64,000 bases of DNA, taken from NCBI GenBank assembly GCA_002189035.1, contig NEEC01000012.1, positions 1,984,001-2,048,000 of the forward strand, in the 5' to 3' direction. The stretch is from Utricularia gibba (taxonomy: Eukaryota; Streptophyta; Magnoliopsida; Lamiales; Lentibulariaceae). Position numbers and translations under genes: made by a program. This document shows, one piece after another, positions 48,473 through 58,682 of this stretch (position 1 is the stretch's first letter; every line of letters starts with the position of its first letter). The notes under the pieces were generated by a model, which did not search any database, was not told the origin of the DNA, and worked only from the letters and a program-made list of their open reading frames with translations.

Positions 48473-51400
48473 GGCCAGCCACAAAGGTACTCTCTCCCAA
48501 ATGCAGCATGTTGTTGTGCGTTCATGAGCCATGAACTGTGCGCCTCTGCAGGAAGGTCCTAATGCTTGTTGTGACTGGGGGAGACACGTCGCCACAACTT
48601 GACCGTTTAATATCCTGGGCAGTAAGTATTTTTGGCCTGGAATATGAATCCCCGTACATAATGGGACTTCATGGTCAAGCCTCAGCTAGAGATGGGAGGA
48701 GCCTTTTTTGATCGCCTCTGCATGGTGACGTTTGATTCCCTCCAAATTGCATTGTAAAATTATGTTATCTCCCCAATTTAAAAGCAGTGTTTTAAAACTC
48801 AATTAAACCTCAACCCAAAAGAATTTTTTTTTAAAAAAAATATATTAATTTTTTAAAATATTGAATTCATATGATTATTTTATTTTCATAATATATTTAC
48901 ATTAAATTTAACTGGTTTAGAGTTTAACGTCATTTTAATTGCCGAGGCGTAAATATGGAATTAGGTTACTCTTTTTAAAACATGTATAAGGAGTAAATAT
49001 TAATACAAAAAAAAAAACAGAAGGACTGCGTGGCGATCTGGTTTCTCTGATCCGAGCCTCAAAATCCGCATCTTTCACCCCACTCGGTTTTGCGTTTGGA
49101 TTTCTCCTGCACCTCTTTTTTTGGCAACTGCTGCTTCGATACGGACGATGACGGAGATAAGGATTTTCCGGCGAAGGATTCCGCCGACTCCTCGTCGCCC
49201 CACGACTTCGACTTCGCGGCAGATTGCCAAAATGATTTTGTCGACCAAATGTTCTCATCCATTCCCCTGTGGTGGCCAGTTTGTAAGAACAGCCACCGCT
49301 GTGCCGTTGACGCCAAAGACCACCTGTTGGTTCAACTGCCGTTTCGCCTTTGCCGCCGGTGGTGCGGCGATACAGTATCTTCAAGACAAAGGCCGCTGCT
49401 TCATGCCCATCTTCGAGCCTCTCATGCAATGCATGTGCTCAGCAGAAGGTAAGAGTTATCCAAGCTCGACTAAAACCAGAGATTACAAAAGAAAACAAGC
49501 ACTTCAGACATGCATTGCACGAGAGGCTCGGTTTTGTCATTGAGGCCGTAAAGAACAAGACATAATCAACAAAGGAAGCACAAAGAATTCAAGACCACCA
49601 TGCCATTTCATGTCCGAGATCTCGGACACACCAACATTAGATGCTAGTTGACGTACGAACAAAGCAGCGATGCAATATGAACAAGAAACCAGCAACCCAC
49701 CAATGCATTGGTACGACAGACAAGTATTGCTTACTTAAGGAGCAGTAGATAGCTGTGCCAAAACGCGAAAAGCGAGGTTCCATTGTGGGATCCCGCTCGA
49801 TAAGTATTTGGCTGACATGTTTCTGTGGCTGGTTTAAGGGGAGCATCACATCATCTATGCCATACGCCAAACGCTAGTAAGGACATATGCATCATTGAGC
49901 TCAAGACATCCCTAACCCAGCAAGAGGTATCAGAAAGAAACCGAAAACAAAAATGTCAGGAACAGGGGCACCTAAACATGGAGGGAAGAATCACGAATCA
50001 GCTCAAAAACCACAGTTCAAGTCCCATATCCCGTTGCTACACCAATGTCGGAGGTATTCCAATCAGAACTGCATGCTTGAAATGACGAACCGACTACCAT
50101 ATGCTAAAAGATAGTATCCATCCCACTCGGGTTCCTATACAATGGAGAACGGCAGGGACTGAAGCCTACACTTCACATGAATTTTGAATGTATCATTGAA
50201 ATGGCAGCAACCGGGCATTGGGATCGCAAATATGCGAAAGGGGAAGATGAGCATCGGAAGATATGTAGTCAACCGCTACGGAGTAAAAGCCCCACGATCA
50301 GAGACCCACTCGACCTTAAAGTTGATACTCTTTTCTTGCAGCTGGTTTCAGGAAGCATGCCGTGTATCATGCATGCAGGACATCAAACCGCTGCTTAACC
50401 AGCATACACGAAAATTCATGCAAGAAAAAGAAAAGGAAAAGCAAACTCTCCGATGGAAACGTAAACACAACGCCCAACAACTTAAAAGACAGGGAAACAG
50501 GAAACATTATAACCCACAGAGCTTCCACGAGTCTTCAAACTGAGATAAGTTGCAGCTGCATTGTGTAAACGAGGATTCGCCACCACGTTTCAACTGTCGT
50601 TCGCCATTTTCAGATCTGAAAACGGAGACGGGAAGAGAAAGGCAAAATTGGCAAGCGAGAGGGCTCCAGAGTCCAGACCAAAACTAGGGTTCATTTATAA
50701 AGAATTACAATTTATCGGGTTATTTCTCTTGAATTAGAAATTTCGAAAAAAAAATATCAATAAAATTAAAAATTATTATTTTAAATGCAATAACAATCTT
50801 AATATATACGAAAAAGGAGATGGACCTTTGGAAACAAATCTTCAATCTTCAGTATTTGAATGTATTTTTATTTTTGTTAGCTGTTCGCTTGAAGTCCGGA
50901 GAGAAGGTAGGATAATCTGGGGTCCGTTGATTCTTCTGAGTTTCTTCTTCCTGACTACTCTCGCTTCCTCAGATGATCCCCTTCTTTTTCTCCTCGCATA
51001 TAGATGCACCGCGAGTACGTATAGGTTTCCCTGGGCTGAGCTTCCGCGATGTGCGTGTTTCTTGTTTTAATTGGGTTCATTGATTGCGTTTCTTAATTGG
51101 GTTTTCTCTGAAGATTCGCATTTATTTTGTGTTCTTCTCGAAAGTACGTGTTTATCTGTTTTTTACGCTATCGATTGAGCTCACCATTAGCTCCTTTTCG
51201 TACGTAAGTTGGGAAATTGTTGAATTTTAGCTGTACCCAGAACCATATTTTTGTTTTCTTTTTTCGGGGCTACCCGTTTGAGGTAATTCATGCATTCTTT
51301 GCTTCAAATGGGGTATCGATCCGCTGATCTGTTTAAGGATGAAAAATGTAAAAGCTTTGTCTTTTTTTTATGGTTTTAGAACATTTGTAAATTGGCGCAT

Positions 51401-51746
51401 TGGGAAACAAAGTGGGGGTGCTCTGAGGCTGTATTGAACATGATTGATGTAGCAGGGTGAATAAGAAAGTTCAAAGCTTTTCTGGCTTTTGATTGCTCTG
51501 TCGTTATCCATTTTGATTCCTTTTGTGATCTTTTTTGGCCATGGAGTTGTCTGCTCGGTGGCATTTTCTTGTATTAGGCATAGATTTTTGCTTTCCCTGA
51601 ACTCATATGATGACAATTGCAAATGCTTCCCATTAAATGGCTCAGCTTTTTCATCTTCTACATATGCATCTGTATTATGTTGCCGCCTGAATCCCCTTAT
51701 GCAAATTTTGTTGTTGGCATGTTGCAGATCACCTGGAATTGAAGCA
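48473..51746. other. Region between DCL4 and GT17; possible minus-strand transcript 50650-49020
   Basis: No gene can be assigned. On the minus strand, 49452-49059 is G+C-rich and open in more than one frame (for example MDENIWSTKSFWQSAAKSKS and ILYRRTTGGKGETAVEPTG), with a CT-rich leader-like stretch near 50690-50600. This could be a transcript running from about 50690 down to about 49000. The plus strand reads DTDDDGDKDFPAKDSADSSS over the same bases. Neither version matches a family I know. The stretch 50900-51727 looks like the 5'UTR and a 5'UTR intron of the GT17 gene, ending in an acceptor-like TGTTGCAG. Confidence 0.35.
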
Positions 51747-51866
51747 ATGTTAACACCTCAGGATGGCCTTCCGATCATCACGGCTTCTTCGGAGGCGTTC
51801 TCCTCGATATCTCATTTTCCCTGTGCTCTTGATGCTTGTCCCCATATGTACCATAGGGATAGTTAG
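51747..51866 (+). CDS. Upstream ORF overlapping the GT17 start
   Basis: An ATG at 51747, 16 bases before the GT17 ATG and in another frame, opens a 39-codon frame that ends at 51866, about 100 bases inside the GT17 coding region. Its context (GCAATGT) is weak, while the main start (AGGATGG) is strong. Whether it is translated is unknown. Confidence 0.4.
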   Translation: MLTPQDGLPIITASSEAFSSISHFPCALDACPHMYHRDS

Positions 51867-52887
51867 CCACCATCAGAAGATCTCATACTTCTTTAGACCT
51901 CTGTGGGATGAAGCCCCTGCTCCATTCCACACTCTGCCACATTATTATGCAGAGAATGTGTCCATCAAGCACCTGTGTCATCTTCATGGCTGGTCTGCGC
52001 GGTCGGAGCCCCGCCGTGTTTTTGATGGAATAATATTCAGCAATGAGCTCGACATTCTGGAAATCCGGTGGAATGAGCTTCTCCCTCATGTCACAAAGTT
52101 TGTGATACTTGAATCCAATACTACATTCACTGGCATCCCTAAGCCTCCCTTCTTCTTGGCCAACCAGCAGAGATTCTCCTTTGCAGAGGACAAGATCGTG
52201 CACGGTGTGTTCCCTGGTGAAATAGCGGTGGAGGGATCCAAAAGAGACCCTTTTCAGCTTGAAGCTGCACAGCGTGTGGCAATGAACTCCCTGCTTCGCC
52301 ATGCCGGAATCTCCGCCGGTGATCTCCTCATCATGTCGGACACAGATGAAATGCCGAGCCCCCACACCATCAAGCTACTGCAGTGGTGCGACGGATGGCC
52401 TCATCCACTCCATCTCGAGATGCGGCACTACATGTACTCATTCGAGTTCCCGGTGGATTACAGCAGCTGGCGCGCCACGGCGCACATCTTCAACGAGCGG
52501 ACGCAGTACCGGCACTCCAGACAGAGCAATTCCATCCTCTCCGACGCAGGGTGGCATTGCAGCTTCTGCTTCAGGTTCCTAGACGAGTTCGCTTTCAAAA
52601 TGAAAGCCTACAGCCACGCGGATCGGGTTCGACATAAGAGCTTCTTGGAGTACGACAGGATTCAGGAGCTGATATGCCGTGGAGAGGATCTGTTTGACAT
52701 GTTGCCGGAAGAGTACTCGTTCAAGCAGCTGATCAGCAAGATGGGAGCCATTCCCAGATCAGCTTCTGCAGTCCACATTCCTGCATCTTTGATCCAGTAT
52801 GCTGACGAATTCAGGTTCCTCCTCCCCGGAGGATGCCACCGGCGGCGATCCTCCAGTTCAGACTCTCCGCCGGCTAGGGGTCTTTGA
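51763..52887 (+). CDS. Glycosyltransferase family 17 protein (beta-1,4-N-acetylglucosaminyltransferase-like)
   Basis: A single-exon gene of 374 residues. The family resembles animal GnT-III, which adds bisecting GlcNAc, but its role in plants is not settled. The protein is a type II Golgi membrane protein: a short basic N terminus ([15 protein letters not shown]), one membrane anchor at about residues 17-35 ([18 protein letters not shown]), then the luminal domain. Family blocks include [52 protein letters not shown], the acidic metal-binding-type motif [36 protein letters not shown] and [15 protein letters not shown]. It ends shortly after FLLPGGC, as family members do. No frame break is seen. 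Confidence 0.9.
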   Translation: MAFRSSRLLRRRSPRYLIFPVLLMLVPICTIGIVSHHQKISYFFRPLWDEAPAPFHTLPHYYAENVSIKHLCHLHGWSARSEPRRVFDGIIFSNELDILEIRWNELLPHVTKFVILESNTTFTGIPKPPFFLANQQRFSFAEDKIVHGVFPGEIAVEGSKRDPFQLEAAQRVAMNSLLRHAGISAGDLLIMSDTDEMPSPHTIKLLQWCDGWPHPLHLEMRHYMYSFEFPVDYSSWRATAHIFNERTQYRHSRQSNSILSDAGWHCSFCFRFLDEFAFKMKAYSHADRVRHKSFLEYDRIQELICRGEDLFDMLPEEYSFKQLISKMGAIPRSASAVHIPASLIQYADEFRFLLPGGCHRRRSSSSDSPPARGL

Positions 52888-54070
52888 ATTTCAAGGCCAG
52901 AACTCCTCTCCTCCTTTTAGTTCAGGCAGCCGAGTAGTACGTACACTCACGCCATCTCTTTAATTTGTACTTTTTCTTATATCATTAGTACTAATTTGTA
53001 CTTTTATTTAAATGTACTTAAAAACGTGTGGCTAACTATTTGTAATACACATCGATACCTAACTAAAAATTTAAAATAATATGTTTAGTTGAAAATTCTT
53101 TAAAAATAGATGATTTATAATTTTAATTGTATGATTTAATAAAAAAAATTAGTAGAGTTAATCGGATACAATTGGAATTCTGAGTTCCGTACGGCTCTGG
53201 TTGGTTTCAGATTGATTTGGTATTTTTGAAATCGGCAAACTGCACTTTCAACTCATTTGGAACTGATAGAATCGATAGTTCGAAATTGTTGAATTGTCGA
53301 TTTAGATTTTAAATTTTAAATATTATTAAAACAAATTGAAAGTTAAATTAGTTTGATTAATTGAATCATAGTTAGTTAGTTGAATGGAATATTTATATTT
53401 TAAAACCATGGGTTAAAACATGTATATTGTATATATATCATATTTACAATTTTTTTTACTTTTTTTTTCATTTTTGACTTGTTTTTTAAGAAATTCATCT
53501 ATCTTCAAATTACTCTAAGTCAATCACGTTTAATTTTAGAATTCTTACCAAAGATTATATCCTATACATGGAAAAAAAATCTCATATAATGTTTAATTTT
53601 ATTATCTACCTCATCTGTAATCGATGTTAAATTTAATTTGATATTTTTAGTTATTTTTCTGGGTAAAAAACTATAATTTATTTATCATAATATAACAAAA
53701 AAAATACAGAACCATGATGTATTGAGTGATGGAATCAGCAAGTTCAAAACACCGTTGGATTGATCGATTAATCATTCAATTTTAAAATATCTTCACCAAA
53801 CAGTGAATTTATCATTAATTAAAAAATAAAAAATGCGGGAAAACTTATAGACCAGTGAGTGAGTGGAGGGGGAGGGCCCACCTCCTGGTCGGCAGTGACC
53901 AGTGTGTGGCGGCGCAAGCAGTTGGGAAGCTTCTCAACCACCCGGGAGTTAGAGTCGGGTTGTTCACCTTCCCGGCGCATTTATTGCGCCGATTAGGTTG
54001 TATCTTCAGACAACCCGCCAGAGAATTTTAGGGCTGCTTTCGCCATTTTTAGACACGAGCCTGCGAAATC

Positions 54071-54166
54071 ATGTCGCGGTGTTATCTCGCATCGACCCTG
54101 TCTCTGACTCCATGCATAACTAATGTCTCTCCAGTGCCCATCGCCTCCAGCACAGTTAGAGTATGA
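54071..54166 (+). other. Orphan candidate first exon
   Basis: An ATG at 54071 follows a G+C-rich, leader-like stretch. It encodes MSRCYLASTLSLTPCITNVS and a Ser/Thr-rich continuation, then stops after 31 codons. The composition resembles the start of a plastid transit peptide. No partner exon is visible downstream for over 2 kb. It may be the remains of a gene or chance. Confidence 0.2.
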
Positions 54167-55922
54167 TCGCATTTGAGTGGTGTGTATAGTTGTGATCCGG
54201 AAACAAGATATAAAATTTGGTGATTGGAAACCCGAAGGAAGAATCCGGGGTATTCAATCAATGTAACAAAACGATGTGGAAACAAAAATATGAAATGTTT
54301 ATTAGAATAAAGAATAGCATATCGATATTTGAAAATAAAATAATAAATTATATAATAAATTATGAATTACTAATAATTGATTTGATCTAATTTTTTTAAA
54401 TATGTTTTAATTTTTTTTATGTATTTGAATTTTATATATATTCATTTGATCTATTGGATTCTTAATTACAATATTTTTCTTTCTAATTTCGAAGATAATA
54501 CTCAAAAGGTTTCAGTATGAACCTTTAAGCATATATGAAGTTTTTAAGAATGTCTTTCTACAATATCGAAAGGAACCTATTGGCCATGTTTCATTAAAAG
54601 TAAAGGAATTAAGTGGTTTAGGTTATTAAAGATTATGTATGTGTTTAGTTTAAAATAAAATATTTTTACCCAATTTTCTCATAAGATTTATTTATTTTTC
54701 ATTATATAAAGAAAATATCATGTTTTTGTTTTTTTCATAGATTTGATAAATCTTTATACCAAACACAAAAATATAATTTATATTCATTCAAATATGTCCA
54801 AACTGATCAACAAAACATGGCCCTAGTGTTACATTCAAACTTCAAATCATGAAAGATTATTCTACAAATAAGTAGTCTTCCATTAATCTCTAATACAGGT
54901 CCATTGCTGTATATGATCAAGATATGATGATAATATATTATTATATGTACAAAATTGCAAATATATACCAAATATATATATATATCTTCAGATATCTGGG
55001 TTTATCGAGGCTGATGGAATCTGATTTCGATCGTGTGCATTCGACCAGAGTTGCAGTAATTAATGAACTGCTGTCTTTTGAAACGGTAACTCCCTCCGGT
55101 TTCAGTGGAGACTTCCCGGTTTCTGATCCTCTCAGATTCCCCTGTAACTGGGATTGTCTGCTCGCTCAAACCCATCGTTCTTCTGCGCCATGGTCTGAGA
55201 AACCAGAACCAATGCAGTGTGTGTCAGCAAATTATCCACGTTTCCCTATGAGTTTGAAATTTCTTCATCCCTAGAGTCGAGGGTTGGTTGTAGCCTATGA
55301 GAGGAAGGTGTTAGCCTCCCTAATCGTTGAAAACCAGGATAATATAGATATCTTATAACGGTACTCTGAAATTCTTACAAAATTGATTTCTTTGTCTTGT
55401 TATAGAATGTGATTTTTGTAATGATTTCAGAATATTTGTTTAAATTTCGTTTATGGGTATGGTAGGAGGCCTACTTACCCTCGGAAAAACGATGGAATAT
55501 TGATTTTTTTTTTTTTACTATGAGCGCACGTAATGCGTATCCATGGAGTTTAGATCGAATGCTGAATGGGTAATTTGGCGTGTAGACCTTCCCCTCCCAC
55601 GGCATGCCTAATATGGGGAGTATTTTAGTGAATGGAGCTTCTAAAACAGAAGATAAAGTAATGGGGCAGCCACGAGTTGGGCGATGGGAGGGGAAGGTTG
55701 AGGGGTACCATCTTTTTCATTAAATTCATGGCGCATCCAACGTCTATATATAACTGTGTGTCGGGAAAACATCTACCCACCACGGAAAGTTCGAGTTTTT
55801 TCTCCCGTAGAGTGGCATAGACCTGGGAACAGAGTAGCAAGGTGACGGCAAACCCGGAATCTAGTTGCCATTGTCGCTCTCCTTTGCTGATTTTCATGAA
55901 TCTTGGCGAGGGCTGACTTGTT

Positions 55923-56529
55923 GGTAAGGTAAAGGAATTTCTTTTTCTCTTTTTATTTTTCCGGCCAATTGGTTTTTGTTGTGTTTTTTTTCCAATCTTT
56001 TGCCGATCTGGTAAAATTGGGGTTATTGGGTCTTCAATGGGTCTCCAGAATTTTGGTTGCCGTTTTCTTCTGGATGTGTTTGCTGTGTTTTGTATATTGG
56101 ATGATCAGATCTACGGCCTTTTTTTGCAAAAAATGTTTCATCTCGTTTGCCGTCTCTGTTGCAAGCTTGGTCTCTTTGACCTTTTTATGTAATCTCGGTG
56201 CCCAGATTGCTAGGTTCATAGATAATGCAATTTCTTGGTGCTTTACGGAGTATGTGGTATTTTTATTTTTGTTCAAAACTGAATCCTATTCATGCATTTG
56301 TTATAAATTTTCTTTTTTTCATATTTCTGTTCACCTGGGATCATTTTGGTATACATATCCTTATGGTTTGTTAACGCCCCTTCCGAATCTTTTTCATTAA
56401 GGAGATTCAAGTTGATTTCTTGAAGATTGTATGGTGTTGTGTCTCTGGGCCACCTTGTTGTGATGAATTTTTTCACATCTCCAGTGTCTTGACTCTCTAG
56501 AACTTTCATTCAGAGTACTTTTTTTTCAG
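55923..56529 (+). other. Probable 5'UTR intron of the FATB gene
   Basis: A donor-like TTGGTAAGGT at about 55922 and an acceptor TTTTTTTTCAG at about 56519-56529 bracket 600 bases of T-rich sequence. The exonic leader continues to the ATG at 56588. FATB genes often have a leader intron at this place. Confidence 0.5.
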
Positions 56530-56587
56530 GGTGCCTCCAATTCAACCTAGCACAGGCGTTCTACTCTCTGCTTGATAAGAAGAGAGC

Positions 56588-58322
56588 ATGGTAGCTACAG
56601 CTGCAGCTTCGGCATTTCTGTCAGTACCTTCTCCATCTTCTGAGTTCTCTGGAAAAAATGGTGGGAACACCCATCAACTGTTGATGTTGGTGGAGTTAGG
56701 ATTAAATCGAAATCTGCATCTTCGGGAGGATACAGGTTAAAGCAAACGCTCAAACCTCTTCGAAAGTCAATGGGACTAAAGTTGGATTCTTGGATGCTAC
56801 AAGGATAGATGATGAGGGGATCGTTTCTCACCCTCCAAGGACATTTATTAACCAGTTGCCCGATTGGAGCATGCTTCTTGCTGCCATTACCACTATCTTT
56901 TTAGCTGCCGAGAAGCAATGGATGATGCTTGATTGGAAACCAAAGCGGGCTGACATGCTTGTTGATCCATTTGGTTTGGGGAGGATTGTGGAGGACGGTT
57001 CCATATTTTGCCAGAACTTCAGTATTAGATCATATGAAATTGGGGCGGATCGAACAGCTTCAATAGAGACGTTAATGAATCACTTGCAAGTATATCCACA
57101 TCTTTTTACTATCCCTGTTGATCCATTTGTTGTGCGGCTTTTTTCCCTGCTTGCGAATTGTTAATACTCATCTCCTTGTTTGCTGGTAAACGTGCTCACT
57201 CCTTTAGGAAACAGCTCTAAACCATGTAAAGAGTGCTGGACTACTTGCCAATGGCTTTGGTTCAACACCGGAGATGTGCAAGCGGAATTTGATTTGGGTT
57301 GTTTCAAAGATGCAGGTTCTTGTAGACCGCTACCCTCAATGGTAAACATCACTGAATGAAATGGTGTGGTATTCCACTGGACATTTCTATGGATTTGACA
57401 TTGATTCAATGGCTATACTTGTTATTTTTGAAGGGGTGACGTTGTTCAGATAGAAACCTGGGTTGCGGCAGCCGGTAAGAATGGAATGCGTCGAGATTGG
57501 CATATCCGAGACTGCAATACAGGCGATACATTACTTCGAGCTACGAGGTTTGGTATTATGAACACGTTGAGTAGCTCATTCTTGTGCTGTAGTTTCATGG
57601 TAGGAACTTACAGAAGTCTCTGATCACCTTTTTTTTTGTTGTCCCTTGGATTAATGTCAGTGTTTGGGTGATGATGAATAAAGAAACAAGAAAGTTATCT
57701 AAAATTCCTGATGAGGTTCGAGAAGAAATTTGTGATTATTTTGTTGATTCGCCTCCGATAGTTGCTGAAGATGTCAGGAAGCTTCCTAAGCTCGATGCTA
57801 GTAATGCAGATCACTCCCGCACTGGCTTAAAGGTAAGCTGCAACCTCTTTTCCTGAAATAATGCTGCATTGTTTCTTGGAATCATTCATTTTTTTTTTTT
57901 CACTTGTAGCCTCGCTGGAATGATTTGGACCTCAACCAGCATGTGAACAATGTGAAGTACATTGGTTGGATTCTTGAGGCAAGATTCTTGTATTCTATTT
58001 GCGTACTTGGAGAATCTGGTATTGCACATTATGATCCGCATCAAAGTTACGATTTTGTGGTTGTGCTGTGTGTGTTCAGAGTACTCCACCATCAATTCTG
58101 GAGAAGCATGAGTTGGCTGGCCTGACACTCGAGTACCGGAGGGAGTGTACTCGGAGCAGCACCGTGGAATCCCACACCTCCGTCATCAACAAGGACGACG
58201 GAAGCTCCCCTCCAGAATGCCAGCACCTGCTTCTCCTCGAAGGAGGTGGTGAAATCGTGAAGGGGCGGAGCATCTGGCGCTCCAAGCTCGTCGACAGGGC
58301 GATCACTACACCTCCGGAGTGA
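56588..58322 (+). CDS. FATB: Palmitoyl-acyl carrier protein thioesterase (FATB), plastid
   Basis: FATB releases mainly palmitate from acyl-ACP in the plastid stroma and so sets the supply of saturated fatty acids. Exons: 56588-57089, 57208-57341, 57434-57547, 57661-57832, 57910-57978, 58080-58322. The start MVATAAASAFLSVPSPSSEF is the classic FATB transit peptide. Conserved parts include NQLPDWSMLLAAITTIFLAA, DMLVDPFGLGRIVEDG, YEIGADRTASIETLMNHLQ, and the hot-dog active site with DLNQHVNNVKYIGWILE and the later Cys in PECQHLLLLEGG. Two bases are missing, near 56669-56673 and 56734-56737, both in the transit-peptide/linker region; with them the protein has 411 residues. The intron 57979-58079 has a GC donor (GAG/GCAAGA) instead of GT. 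Confidence 0.94.
57979..58079 (+). other. GC-AG intron of FATB
   Basis: The exon ends ATTCTTGAG and the intron begins GCAAGA; it ends TGTGTTCAG, and the next exon begins AGTACTCCA. Joining them gives WILE-STPPSIL, which fits the family (Ser after WILE). No GT nearby keeps the frame. Confidence 0.75.
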
Positions 58323-58682
58323 CCCACCAAGCTTCAGTCAGCCTCCACATACTTACCCGTATATCATGGCTGGATGTCATCTGGGGCTGCTGAGCTGCCG
58401 CCCTTGTCGTCTATACTACTTAAACGAGTATTAATTAGTGAGCATCTGCTTGTATTCGTTCATTGCTTGGGATGAAGAGACCACACAGTAAATTATGCCT
58501 CTTTATGCCTGGTGTTTATGGCTTGAATGTGTATACTTGAACTGAATGAAATGAAGGGCGGTTGTGGTGACGGCGCCAGGTTCCCAGTAAGAGTTCCCGT
58601 CAACTGTGGGGAAGATAACGTAGTAATTATACTGCGGTTTGTGAGGGAGTGAGTCCAGGGTGAAGCAGTCCTTGAGCGAGTC
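58323..58682. other. Short spacer between FATB and the hydrolase-like gene
   Basis: These 360 bases must hold the FATB 3'UTR and the promoter and leader of the next gene, a tight head-to-tail arrangement. No specific element is recognised. Confidence 0.5.

Larger units (their letters stand above)
52888..56587. other. Long intergenic region; FATB leader at its right end
   Basis: The region is mostly AT-rich with no supported gene. A G+C-richer island at 53870-54165 resembles a promoter plus first exon (listed separately). The open frame 54924-55274 contains LSRLMESDFDRVHSTRVAVI, but I know no match. From about 55750 the sequence is probably the FATB 5'UTR. Confidence 0.5.
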
